Under the pieces are notes generated by a model. It did not search any database and was not told the origin of the DNA. It saw only the letters and a list, made by a program, of their open reading frames with translations. The translations under genes were made by a program, and so were the position numbers. Positions 19,060-31,345 of a stretch of DNA of 64,000 bases are shown here, one piece after another. Where the stretch lies: positions 89,269-153,268 of the forward strand of contig KN832903.1 of the NCBI GenBank assembly GCA_000827325.1, written 5' to 3'. Source of the stretch: Oidiodendron maius Zn. Lineage: Eukaryota > Ascomycota > Leotiomycetes > Myxotrichaceae. How positions within the stretch are numbered: position 1 is the first letter of the stretch; each line of letters begins with the position of its first letter.

Positions 19060-20541
19060 ATATATCAGTTGGATCTCCTGCTTGTTCAAACTAGGCAAAC
19101 CATGGGTTTCAACAAGCCTGACTAGGTCAGAAGATTATGCCGTAAATATATTGCATCTAGCATAACTTACATCAGTCTCCCTCACTTAAAGAGCATACCT
19201 TCTCCTCGTGCTTACTCGCAAAACATTTCTCTGCAGCATTCCCTCTTTGCATATGTGAATGAGCTATCATTCCGCAACATAGAGCAGCATCATTAGGGTG
19301 CTTTCTTATTCGTCTACATCTAACGTCAGGTTGATTGCAAATAGGTGGAAGCGCTGTTTAAATGCCAACCACATTCAAGTTGCAGTTGCACGCTTACTTC
19401 TATGAGAGAACTCTGCGAGTGTTCGAGTTTTTTCAATACCATCACACACAGCATGTGGTATATTGATTGTGTAGCTGCCTCGATCCTTAACCAGTCGTCT
19501 TTTGAACTTGCCAAACTACCAGATAGGACAATCATGAGACGTTCGTACCCTTGTATGCCATGGGGCTGATTATAGTGGATATTACAACCTTAGTTGTGAT
19601 GATTGCTTCTTACAGGCTGAGACCCTATTCTGTACTTGCGACAATGATGAAGACGAAGGGATTGCTACCCTTATTAACCTAAATAAGAGCGTCCTACAGA
19701 ATTTTCTTCTGAAACCTGTTAACTTAAATCTTTGCTTTATTTAGATGAAATGATCTCCAACCAAAATGGTGTGCTGTCTTGCGACAACCAATGAAAATAT
19801 AGGAGATCCGGAAGGCAATATTAGCAAAGGAAACATATTGTCAGTTGGTTTACAGGGTTCTTTCAGCTTCACAGGGGTCTTCAGCTTGTCTAAGCTTCCA
19901 TTCGAGGTGCGTGGGGTTGAACCCCTATTGTGGTGCTCAGCTGCAAGCACATGAGCCATGGGTTGTACGACGACCCGTGCGTAAGCTCTTTTGCCTACAT
20001 GTATTTCTCTTTCCGTACGATAGCTCTCTTTCTTCTTTAACAAGACCCTCACGCTCTTTGAATATAACCTGTATACAGCTTCGACTAATTGCCTGCATCC
20101 CGTGACAGTGGTGTTCAGTGTTGGGACCGTAAAAATCGTAAGAATATTTATATTCTTAGGTTGCACCAAAATTTGCTCGGTTCTTATCGTTGTTATTCTT
20201 ATCGGTCAGGTATTCTTATCTATAGGATTCTTTTGCGCGGTTTTACTGTAGTAATACTGAGATCGTTCAATATCCTAGTCATTGGCTCGCTCATGGCTGC
20301 CTCCAATGTCGCATGAGCAAACCGAGTGACCTCGACGGAAATGCAAAAAATCTCAATGAAAAATCTCTTTTCAACGTTATACCTTTCTATAGTGTTTTAG
20401 TGGGCTGATGATTGATACTATATGTTTGAGAATCCACGTATCCAGTATTATGTTACGTAGAGAATGACAATATTTAACCCATTTCCCTCTTATATTAGCT
20501 GCACTTTTGAAGATATTATTTTAATCATCGTCACGGTACCG
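19060..20541. other. Long low-coding spacer at the right edge of the cluster
   Basis: Almost 1.5 kb with no family-like ORF. An open minus-strand frame at 19741-20169 contains no recognised domain and I do not annotate it. A hairpin TAAGAATA/TATTCTTA (20139-20158) is present. The sequence is AT-rich and may include remnants of old mobile DNA that I cannot identify. Confidence 0.4.
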
Positions 20542-23500
20542 TCATTCCATAATCGGCCCACGTGCCTCTACCATCTCAATAAAATTGACGTTAACAATGA
20601 TATGCTCCGCATCACTCAAGGCCTTGACTATAGAAGTCTCATTTCGATGGCGAACGTGACGACGCAGTGCGCTGATGAAGAAGGAGGAATAGTTCCCTAT
20701 AAGCCAGGAGGAGGGGAGGAGGCTTAGTACCTATGACATGCGTTAAAATGAGTACAATGAATGCGTGTGAGGGATAGGAATAACGAGGTCAAGGAGGACA
20801 CGAAAAGAGTTTAATAAAAGGACTCACATGCAAAATATCAAACCTCCTTCCAAATCTCTCAAGAAGCTCGCTGGTAAGCTCAATTCTATCTGATATATCC
20901 TCGATGCGTAGGAATTCCTCAAGTAGCATATTCAACAACTTTCCTTGTTCTTTCGCTGCCGGAAGCACCCTAAAATCAATCTCATCCACGGTCTCCCCAA
21001 AAATAGAACGTCCGCAAGAAAGGCAATAAGATGCTGCCATCTCAAAATCACCTAAGCTATGCGTGAGCAGCCGAATAGCTTCTTCGTGTCGACCTTGGCG
21101 GCCGTAGAGAATGATCATTTCTGGAATAAGGTGCGATTTAAACGGCATTATGCGTTGTAATACTGTTGTGACATCGTAGGAATACACTGCATCTTGGGTT
21201 GCATCTAGCAATTGAAGTAGGCTGTTCCGGCATGTCTGCCATTCATCAGAAGAGGTGGCAGTATTGGCAATGAATTGGAGATAGGTAGATTTTGGCGGAC
21301 GTAGTGCTCTGTACGATTTATATGTGGATATTATGGTTGCTTGACTGCTTTCGGATGAGCCGAGTTCAGCGAGCACAGTGTCGAGGTAGAAGGAAATAAG
21401 TTCATTGGTATGCTGTGGTTGTTTCTTTCTAAAAACCAAATGCTCTAGATATTTTCTGATGGCGCCAGGCGCTCTATTGCGTAGCAATTCTAGCGTATCG
21501 GCCTGTAGGAATTTTGTGCGACTGTTGTCGTCAACAAAAACTTGGACACCTAGGGCTGGGTTGCGTTTGGCGAGCCAAGTACCGTATTCTTCTACGAGTT
21601 GCCGGTTTCGTAGTTTGGAGAGGTAGATGCGGAACTGCTGTTCTCCGTCTATGAATTCCCTCCTCGAATCTCCTTCGCCACAGATGATGCGTTGCCACGT
21701 CTGTAGGACTTTGGCAGGTTGCTTTTGTGACAAGTACAATCGAGAAAGGGTGTACAATCTTTCAAATTGCTCTAACAACACAATAGCACGGTCGACATCC
21801 TCAACACCGGCATCAACGAGGGAATTAAGCTCGGCGCGCATAGAGCCTGCTGCCGCTGGACCGCAAGCCGTATTACTATCACAAAGTAGCAGGATATGCA
21901 ACAGCGTAGAGTCAACAGTGCGGAAGATGTAAGAACTATCTGTGATACTGGGGTGTCCCCTTTTCTGGCGCCAAAAGAGGAGAATGCGGTAGACGAGGCG
22001 GAGGATATTATGATCATAGCAACCATCTGGATCCGTAGGCATCTTAGAAATATCGTTTTGAGCGAGCAATTGGTCCAGGAGTCCTTTCAGCCCTGCTTGG
22101 ACCCATACACCGTTCTGACTACACACTATTTCATCTCGTAATGGTAGAAATGCGAGTATCACTCTGGGATCGACTTCGCTCTCTGCTAATGCCCGTTCAG
22201 TGGCGTTTATATCGTGCGTAGTCGCGAGCATTCCAGATGCTGTGCAGAGAATGAGATCCATGAATAGCAGTATTGCGGCTTTCTGTCGTATATACGTCAG
22301 AGTGAAAAAGTCGAATTCTGTTTGTGGGTTGATACCGCGAATGTCGTTGATCAAAGTTCTGATTGCATTTGTATCCATGGAAGTTGACTGCGCCAGGCGG
22401 AGGTGCGCGTCTAGGCGAAGAATCATTGGATTCCTGAGTATCCAGAATACTTCATCACCGACCCAGACGGTGATCCTAGCGTCTATCTTGCACAGATTAT
22501 TGATAAATTCCCTCTCCTCCCTCTGACGCTTGATTATGGATAGGTTGTTGGATTCGGTAGTGCTTGACGATAAAAATTGGATGGGGCTCATTGCCAATCT
22601 GTCCGTAATCTCCGGCAAGCTGACCTTGACTGATGCTACTATCTGTCGCAAACCTAAAACATCCGTAACACCGTGGGTCTGTGATGAAATGCCCAGCCAC
22701 TCTTTCTTAGGGGATCCCTCGCCAGTGTCAATGTCAAAATGTTGGATTTGGACGTCTTTTGTTGGACTCTCGCCCACCTGACGGCGAACAGTAGCAAGAA
22801 CACAAACTTCTTTTGGCATTCCGTCAGCTATTTGCGTAGAGGCCACATCGAGATCCTGCCCATCGACTACAATTGAGTCTGGATAGCTTGCAAATTCTAT
22901 CGTTCCACATGTAATTTCACCATCGAGATCCACCAGCACCCCGACTCCAGGCTCGGGAGGAGTCGTCCCCATAACTAGCAAGAAAACATTAGAGTTTGGT
23001 GATTCTATGAGAGGTCTCAGCCGGGGTTCATCTGATGATGCTGTAGTGCCGGTGTTCTCTATACTTTGGTCATCCACGGAAGAAATGGAAAAGAGTGGAA
23101 TCTTCTGCTGCCGGCCCACATCCAAGAGTGTATAAGTTCTCGCATCCGCTACGCACGCAAAGTTCCCTCGACGAGCTGCTGACAAGCAGCTTCGAAACTC
23201 AATGTCTCGGACTCGCATTGGTTGCTCAGCCACCTTGACTAGAGTTATTCTATTCCGTAGGCCCACCATTATAACAGCCTCATATTGTCCGCTCTCATCC
23301 GCTTCTAGATCAATGCCGCCAACCCAACCGCACCTCCAGGGTTCCAGCTGTGGAAAAGCAGGACTGAGTTCCGGTAAAGTATAGAAGCTGAGGGAGCTAT
23401 TGCTGAGAATGCAAGCTTTGTTAGCATTTGGCAGAAGTAAGATTTGCTGTATTCCTGTTGCTCCTTGTTCATTCACGGGAGGGTTGAGGCGCACTGCAAG

Positions 23501-23814
23501 AATGAAGATGTCTTCGCTGGATGGGTCGGCTGGGTGAAGCGGCGTTTGTACATAGTGGAGGATTTCCCCTGCGGATGTTCCGATGTAGAGATTACTGTCT
23601 AACAAACTTGAGTTAGTACAAATATTAGTGATCAAAATCGAACCAAGGATTGATTGGGATAAAAGAAATGAGATTCCGGACTCCACATTTCGACGCAGGT
23701 GATTGAGACATTGCGGTTGTCACCTGTCGCATTTAAAGCTACATTATCGACTAGCCTTCGTAGTATATATGAGCCACTCTCCAATGGCCATTCTTCTGTG
23801 TCGGCCATTATCAT
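20542..23814 (-). CDS. VPS3: Vps3/TGFBRAP1-like CORVET subunit (CNH and Vps39 domains)
   Basis: Three exons: 23682-23814, 20828-23598 and 20542-20730, encoding 1030 residues; an in-frame third codon Met is an alternative start. Intron 1 (83 nt) has a weak GTCCGG donor but a good TACTAAC branch site, and its removal joins VEMW to NSNLYIGTSAGEILHYV. Intron 2 (97 nt) begins GTGAGT and adds a conserved last exon beginning VLSLLPSSWLIGNYSSFF that a single-ORF reading would miss. The N-terminal CNH domain spans about 35-320, Vps39 domain 1 about 640-740 (YLSQKQPAKVLQTWQRI) and Vps39 domain 2 the C-terminal region with AIRLLTHSLGDFEMAASYC. Family role: tethering of early endosomes via Vps21/Rab5. 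A housekeeping gene, likely the cluster's outer limit. Confidence 0.88.
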
Positions 23815-24813
23815 GTAAACATAAATTTAAACGTCAGATACACTGTGATCGAGATATAGCGTTGTGGTTGTAAAGGTTTGCCGGTAATGTTATCGAGGGG
23901 AGTTAAGGGCCACCTAGCAGCCTAACGTACTTTATAAGCGAGCGGCGCATACATGCGAGTGGTACACTTCTCCTTGATTTCAAGGCTTCTAGAGTTAATA
24001 CAATAACCAATTAATTAATTAACCTCTAATAAACTACCTTAATTAGAAACCTGCTTATACTTCATCATACTTCTTCCAATGGAATCCTTGTCAAGATTGT
24101 TTCCTCCGGAGTGAGCTAGATTGGAAGGACAACATCTTGATGGGTTGCAGAGAGATAGCCTGCCTACGCACAATGAACCGCGAACTTGCTTTAAAGGGAT
24201 AGAAAAGGGATTCATATATCCATATATCTTCGCTAAGCTTCCATTAGGCGGTCCACTACTCTCTTATCTGTACTTACTCGTGACATAAGCTTTGTCTTAA
24301 GCTCTAATTAAGCAAACGTTAATGACACCCTCGTCATTAGCGACATAATTAGTAAACTTAGAATCAGTGATCCTTCCGAATCTTCCGTGCCTCTCAAAAA
24401 TCCGACTTCCTTGCTCCGAAAGTCGCAATCTCGTACCCCCTTCCCGTGCAACTAGTCTCATGCTGATGGCAACACACTTGCGGGGGAGACATCGAACATG
24501 CGTGGGAGATGGACTAGCGGGCCTACACTGATGCTAGTAGCAGTGTCGGTCCTGTGCGAGTTGGCATTATTATTTTATCTAGTAGTAGCAAGATATTAAG
24601 ACTAATAGCTACCTTATCTAAAATGGCGACGAAGTCCTGTACCATACATCCGAACTGTCATTAAGTGAGCTTACCTCTCAGTTGCAAAGAGCAACTTAAA
24701 CTTAAGCAGGACATAGATATCCAGGCGGTCGACACTACTCGACTTCCGTTTCTTAATATTTCCTCCCTACAAATACCACAGAGGACGCTTGGTGCCAGGC
24801 CAATGCAGACATC
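23815..24813. other. AT-rich spacer, possible old repeat debris
   Basis: A 999-bp stretch with TTAATTAATTAA near 24010 and many TTA-rich segments. There is no ORF with family character. The base composition shifts towards AT compared with the cluster, consistent with the start of accessory DNA. I cannot name a repeat family. Confidence 0.4.
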
Positions 24814-27032
24814 ATGGCAGCAGAGTTCACGCCGCATTGGGTGGAAGACCTGTTGATGCGGCCTCATGGTCCAAATTCATGGGCTTTCTATGTCGTCGCC
24901 AACATTCATGGACGACGCCGTCCTCTTGCCGTAGTGTATCGCGATCCCCCCGCCTGGGACACCAGTATCCTATGTGGCGACGAACTATTGTCTCGTGTCT
25001 GCACATAGTCCGTATCTTCTCTGATCCAAGTAATCGTGTCGCCATCGAGTCGGAAGTAACCCTCGCTACGGACTTCTTCCAGGATGCTGAGAATGTGCCT
25101 TTACCTTCTATCGAGCTGCCCAAAGATAGAAGCTTTACTTTTTGCGCCACAGAATACATTCAGCTATCCTCAGACTGGGGTATGACGAAATTTCCCTTTA
25201 TATCAACGAGTCTGTTACTTGGCGCCAGCTTTGGCGCCAAGTTCAGTGGTGGTTGTGTTGCGAAGCCATGGCCTTTAGGAATGATATACCGCCATAATTA
25301 TACACAGTATGGCATTGTTGTTATCGATATCACGGACATGGACAGCCCCCGCTACGGCATTATCGGTTTTATGACCCAAATCATGATCTGGGTCGAAACG
25401 GACCAAAAATGGCTAGATGACGGGCCAGTGGGGACCAGAGAGGTAATGGTGGAGGACGATCAGCCATGCAAGCCCCTTTCGGCCGCTGAGTATATGGCCA
25501 AATTTAGCTATAAAGATGCCGACGGCTTAGTCCTACAGTTCGAACAGATACCCCTTATTGACGTCTCTGCTATAGATTATAAGTCTGATATTATGCTTAT
25601 CTCTCTGTTACAGAGACTCTACCTGCTAATGATACTCAAAGTCATTTAGAGGCAATCTAATAGTATGGATCTTAATACCACCAATTCTATACCGACAAAT
25701 CGGACCCTAAGATCTGGTAATAAGGAAGCAGTTGCAACTTCGATCGACTATATAATAGAGACAGATAGCTTTGGCGTATCCCAGGCTATTCCCGGTTCCC
25801 AGAATCTTCACTAGAAAGAGTAGCGAGATCAGTCGAAATACATTAGGCATTTGTATTCTGCAAAGTAGTTAATATGTCTTGCAGTTGACAGAAAGAGGCA
25901 TCTCAACCTAGTGAGGTTTAAAGGACTTTCCGCTGAAGTTATTAGATCTGCTCTTAAGACAGAAGAGTTAAAGGATATAAAATCTATTAGCCTTTATATT
26001 AATACAGTACAGAGCCTAGTAGGTCAAATTCTGGATATACTGTCTCGATCATCCTCCCCCTATAACCTATATTTTTATCAAGAGCCAACTCGAATAAGCG
26101 ATCAGGCAGGTACAGAGCTCTTCTTAGCCCTGTCAACAAGACAGCACCTGTTCTGTAGGAAAGTTACAGTGTCAGTTGTGTATTCAGCACCCTTAAATAA
26201 GAGTTTCTGGCTCCTAACAATTAACTACAAGCCGCCCTTCAAGATCTTCCCTATCTAACACATGTTCGTCCGCCAACAGATCAGTTCATTATTCACGACA
26301 AAGTATTACTATCTTGGCGACGGGCTGCTTCGACCGGAAGCCTTCGCTACAGGGTTTCTGAGTTGGCTCCAGTGGCCAGATTTGTTCTTATTTGCTTTTG
26401 CAGGAGCCTCACTGACTCTAGAAGATATGTCTCGTACCGAGATAAGCCCTATTCCAGCTGAGAATTTTACCATCCCTACTTATCTAGCAATAAGCGATAG
26501 CCAAAAAAGCCTCAAAATAGAATGCTGGCCTAAAGTGCGAGATTTGGTCCCTGGATACTAGACTGTCCTTATATTACAAGAATTATATACAGATAAAGAA
26601 GTGGCAGTATATAATCGGTATACTTTTGATTATCAACCTATAAATGCTCGATATATAAAGTATGCTTTTATCAGATCATGTTTAAGTATCGAAGTCTATA
26701 ATCTACTGGAGTATTAAGGGCCGGAAGAGTTGGAAGTAGGAGAAGTCAAGGAGTTTCTAAAGGCTATAGCACTAGAAGTGGACTCAGTACTTATAGATTG
26801 AAGATTAGAGGAAGCTAAGGAGTATCTAGCTGGAATTCCAGGGCAATCTCGGCTAGGTTCTGGCCTAGAGTGGTTGTCTGTTCTAGGATACAGTGAAGCT
26901 TATTCTATTTTGAGTAAATTTCTGAAGGATACCCTGAAGGTGGAGGATAACCTACGTGTTGCTATAAGGGAATTATCAGAAGGTGAGTTTTCTTCGAGTA
27001 GTAGAAGGCAGAGTTCGTTCCGTATGGTATAG
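24814..27032 (+). pseudogene. Decayed hypothetical fungal gene
   Basis: Reading starts at 24814 with MAAEFTPHWVEDLLMRPHG and must change frame near 25000 to continue through IVRIFSDPSNR, the KPWPLGMIYRHN region and YGIIGFMTQ to about 25600. After a broken stretch, the same frame reopens at about 25900 (FKGLSAEVIRSALKTEELKD, YFYQEPTRISDQAG) and then carries in-frame stops near 26256, 26559, 26714 and 26800 to about 27030. Block order and spacing suggest one long protein. I recall similar hypothetical proteins in Aspergillus/Penicillium-type genomes but know no function. The lesions are a mixture of frameshifts and nonsense codons. Confidence 0.6.
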
Positions 27033-27281
27033 TGGCAGGATGGGGAGACTAACAATTTTTAGAACGAAATTGGTATCCTAAGCTTCTCTAACAAGAAATA
27101 TTACAAAATTTAGAGCAAGGAATAGTTGTTACCCTGAAGGTTGTATCAGAAATTGCACCCCATAAAGCATTCGGCCCGAGCACCTTGCATACCGTACTCT
27201 CCCCACCCTAATTACTTGTTTACCTCCATTTTAAACTACGACCATTTACATTTCTTCTCTCAAAAATCACAAGCCAATAAT

Positions 27282-28876
27282 ATGGAGATTCGGTCACTGG
27301 AAAGCCGTCTTCAGCAAGCCCTTTGCGGCTACCGATCGGGGATTTATCCCTCTCTGAAGGCAGCGGCCTCGGCTCTCGAGGTCCCACACTCTACCTTGAA
27401 ACATCACGCAGCGGGCCGGAAATCGAAACATGAGGAGGCCCGAAAACGCCTAGCTATAGACGTCAATGAGGAACAGGTCTTGATTGACTGGATTTTGCAG
27501 CTCCATCGTCTAGGAGTCCCAGCACGACCGTCCAGACTTCGGGAGATGGCGGATCACATCCGTCAAGAAAGGACGACGGAAGACCTCCCCCCCTTAGGAC
27601 CAAATTGGGCCACGCGATTTATTTTCCGACACCCAGAGATCAAGAGTGTCATGAGCGAAGAGCTTGATAAGGATCGGTGGGATAATGTGACAAGGGAATC
27701 CATGCAAGCGTGGTTTGGTCTTCTCCAGGAGGTCAAGGAAGAGTTCAGGATTTTGGACAGCAATATCTATAATATGGACGAGAAAGGTTGCATTTTGGGT
27801 GTTTCTGAGAGAGCGAGAATTCTTATTCCGTTAAGCTTGCGGGTTAAATATGCAAAGCAGCCGGTACAGTCATCCCCCCATTTGTGATCTGGAGCGCACA
27901 ATCATATCGCGATAACTGGGTCCCGCTGAATATGAAATCTCCGATAGACGGATCGGTATTCGCAACTAGCCCGAATGGATATACCGACCATGAGCTAGGG
28001 TTTGAATAGGTAAGCAAGGTCTTCCACCCGTCAACTATCGCCACCTGTCAAGGTCATTCACGACTTCTGCTTATGGATGGCCATTCTAGCCACCTAACGA
28101 GTCAATTCCTGGGATTCTGTCACGATAATAATATCTTGCCTCTTTGTCTGCCACCTCACACCACGCACTTGCTCCAACCACTAGATATAGGCTGTTTTGC
28201 TCCCTTGGCGCATTATTATAGCGCAGAGGTCGACGAAGCTACCCACTATAGTCTGCATAGGGTTACTAAGTGTGACTTTCTCCAATTTTACTCTGTCGCT
28301 CGGGAGAAGGCTTTCATAATAAGCAATATTAACTTTGCGTTCCAGAAAACTGGAATCGTGCCTCTGCAGCCGTCGGTCATCCTCAAGACGTTAATCCCTC
28401 AAAATAAAAATCTCAATTCCCTCGCTCACAATGATGGCAATCCACCACGCCCCACAGCCTCATCTAGCTCGCTTCAGACCCCTAGAGACTATTCAAAGCT
28501 CCTCGAGTATTGCCATCGGCTGGAAGAGTATATAGTGACTCGTGGAAACGAAGAGAGTCCGTCGAGAAAGCTTTCTAGCAAGGTGTGCCATGCAGTGATC
28601 CGAAAGAGTGCTGAATTCGCTATTTTGCAAAGGGATAATGCAGGGCTAACCAAAGTAATAGCTGCGAAAGCCGAGAGAAAGCAATTAACAAGGAGAGTAC
28701 TCTCTACAGGGAGAGTCTTAACGCTCGCCCAAGTTCACAAGGCGAGAGAGGAAGAAAGAAAGCGAGAAGTCGAGCGCCAGACGGCAAAGGATAGAAAGAA
28801 GGAGAAAAAGGGGCGCCTGCTAAATGGAAAAGAGAAAAAGATAGGGAAGAGGGAAAGGGAAGAAGGTGCTCGTTGA
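27282..28876 (+). pseudogene. pogo/Fot1-type DDE transposase, one frameshift and one stop
   Basis: The likely start at 27282 gives MEIRSLESRLQQALCGYRSG with a psq-type helix-turn-helix (SLKAAASALEVPHSTLKHH), then the CENP-B-like DNA-binding half and the first catalytic Asp in NIYNMDEKGCILG. Near 27861 a base appears missing; the adjacent frame continues with VIPPFVIWSAQ. A TAG at 28007-28009 then interrupts FEW-VSKVFHP, where TGG to TAG would be a G-to-A change. The reading resumes with LLLMDGHSSHLTSQF, LCLPPHTTHLLQPLD and FAFQKTGIVP, and ends in a Lys/Arg/Glu-rich tail. These are the DDE endonuclease blocks of Tc1/mariner pogo elements. I could not define terminal inverted repeats with confidence. 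Confidence 0.88.
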
Positions 28877-29657
28877 GTGGTGGGACCTTCTAATTGATAT
28901 GCGGTGGTGCGAATCCTAGTCACTCTTGTGGTGCGAATGTAACACGAGCCATGCTGTATTCTTTAGCTAGCTAAACAACACATTACAGAGTCGGACTTTC
29001 CCCGCCTACACATGTGCTCTGTCTTGCTTTGCCTTTACTCCCTGCCTCTGCAGGTATTTCAGTTGGAGGAGAAGGGCCAGTCCTCTGTTCGCTGTGGCCA
29101 CGTTGTCCCTGTCACCCGACGCTGGCTGGCGTGACGACAACCACGACGCGCCAACAACGCTCCAGCTGTCCTCTCCTGACTCTATTAAATTCTGCGAATA
29201 AGATGAATAGAATCCCAGACCGCCGCGCCACGTGGAGGCGAAGGGCGTTGCAGTCCTCAATCTCTCATGGGCTGGTACGAGAGGAGTCGTCGCGTAGTAA
29301 GGTGGCTGAACACTGATCCGAAATATGGGAATCCCCGCGTTTGTCCTTTTCCGAGTCGATCGCCCCACCGGTATTTCTGACATCTTGCTTATTTACAGAT
29401 TAACCCTCTGGAATAGCAAACCTGAAAGAGATAATATATTATCAGGATATAGTAGAAAACTCTTAAAAGACAGTGGCTTACTAGAAGGGACTTTCCAGTA
29501 AAAGGTTATTGGCTGTATAACAATAGCGGATAGCAGATAGCAGTGCGTTCCTATCCTGTTAAGGGGACAATAGTTGCTTATAGCTGTTATACTCTAAAGA
29601 TATTATCTAAGCTTATATCAACATAGCTAATTACAGAATATATTGCTTGTTCCTATT
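28877..29657. other. Spacer downstream of the transposase
   Basis: Direct repeats GTGGTGCGAAT at 28904-28914 and 28928-28938 may be subterminal sequence of the transposon. From about 29400 the sequence is AT-rich with RIP-like TA-rich composition. An open minus-strand frame at 29006-29383 has no recognised domain. Confidence 0.4.
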
Positions 29658-31345
29658 CTAGGCTCTATATCCCTGCAGCAAGCCCTGAGCGAGCTCCTTT
29701 GCTCCTTCAAAATGATCTCTCAGCCACTCTAAATAGTCATACTTTCTTAATTTGTCGGTCTTTACATCAAACATTGCATTAGTACCATGAGGACCAAAAC
29801 GGTAGAAGCGTCGATCCTTCTCATAAGGTTCCCATGGCTGCTTTCCATGCGCAAATGCCGTCCAAATCCGGCCCATTTCTACAGCCGTTCTCCGGCCACC
29901 CTCGGGGTAGACTTCGTTTTCGTTCTGATACATGTAAAGCGCACATTGACCATGATATGGGATGCCGAATGTGGGACCTTCATATGGTGATGGCTCTTCA
30001 AAATGGTATAGATATGTTGATCGGGGGTTGGAAAAATGCTCAGCGATCATCAGATTTGGATATTGGAACATAACAAGGCCGAGAAACAGGCGCATGGCGT
30101 CGCGGTAATTCTCATATGACACATTTTCTGATGTAAACCCGAAGATCTTGCAGAAGCTTTCGGCGTCGGGGGCTGAGAACATGGATTTGACGTGGTGCCG
30201 AAAGCGTTCTTGAGAAACTTTTAGTGAGACACCGTCAACTACTATACCCTCAACACCAGTATCCCCTAGAATAATCGCCTTGCATCGGGTTGGGGATGGC
30301 TCTTCAAAAAGAGACCAGGTTTTGGGGAGTAGAACTTCATCCCCTAGGGGTCCCATGGCAGCTGTTGTATAGTTTCGCACAATATCCATGGGTTTCATAG
30401 CACGCAATATCTCCAGACGTTGGGCAGGGGTCTCCACGTTCACCCCACACTTTTGGCACAGGTCTTTCCATGCTTCTTCATAGAGTTTGAAAGGTAAAGG
30501 CCCAAGAGTCGGAGCCGATCCGGACATGAGTATTGCACGATCAAATAACGGAGAGCCAGTCAGGATATGGTAGTGTATACTTGCGCTTCCGGCGCTGACA
30601 CCAAAAGCAGTTACATTGGTCGGGTCTCCACCAAAATCATGGATGTGATCTTGAACCCACTGAAGGGCATTCCGTTGATCAACAAAGCCGAAGTTGCCTA
30701 AAATGGGCGTGGGCGTTTCTGAACGGGTTACGGATTGTTCAGATGCCAAGTCATTTGACGCAACAAAGCCGAGAGGACCGACACGGTAATTTATTTGGAC
30801 CAGGACTATTGGTGTTCCGCCTTGCCTTGCCAGTTGGGATAGACGTTGAGGACGGTAGCGGCCGACAGAATTCGCTCCATAATTAAAGGCCCCCCTGCTC
30901 AATTCCACAACGTTGATTATTTGTTCTGTTCATGGTACATGGATACCACAACTTTATTGAAAGTATTGACGAAACTGACATACCCGTGGATCCAGAACAT
31001 GACGGGTAATAACCCTGTCGTCTTTCTATACCCAGGATCGAGCAGAACGCCACTGGGGACGGTAATATTCAAATTCAAACACTTAAATTCATCGTCCCCA
31101 GGCGTTGCATCATTTGTGCCTCCAGATACCATGACGGGTCCATCTCCTTGCACGCACTTCGGTCCAAAATTCGTAGCATCAAAAGTAGAGTCGAGAAGAT
31201 GCAGAGTTCTGCTATGCGTCCAACGCTTCCTCACGGAGGCATATGGAATGCCACGAAACAAAGCAAGACCGGCCGCATCGTCGAGTTCTCCAGTAATCTT
31301 CGCTTTCAACGAAGGGAGGTCGTGGTGAATTGTCTTGATGGACAT
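29658..31345 (-). CDS. Type-B carboxylesterase/lipase
   Basis: Two exons, 30984-31345 and 29658-30894, give 532 residues. The 89-nt intron begins GTATGT and ends GAGCAG; splicing creates the oxyanion-hole motif MFWIHGGAFNYGANS (HGG at about 120-122). The nucleophile elbow is FGVSAGSAS with Ser221; most family members have GESAG, so the Glu is replaced by Val. Other family blocks are FRGIPYA near the N-terminus, GNFGFVDQRNALQWVQDHI and FGIPYHGQCALYMYQNENEV, which contains a candidate catalytic His. No clear secretion signal is seen. It hydrolyses esters of unknown identity. It is divergent from an MFS transporter gene, suggesting uptake or export coupled to ester cleavage; that is inference. 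Confidence 0.88.

Noticed and set aside
19741-20169. Minus-strand open frame of 142 codons
   Set aside because: No domain, odd composition and no splice or start context that supports it; left as spacer.
27100-28990. Terminal inverted repeats for the pogo-like element
   Set aside because: AATTGCACCCC near 27155 and GGTGGTGCGAATCC near 28903 are only weakly similar as inverted repeats; not enough to set ends.
30895-30983. Reading the carboxylesterase as two separate genes
   Set aside because: A GT-AG intron joins the halves and creates the HGG oxyanion motif, so one gene is the better model.
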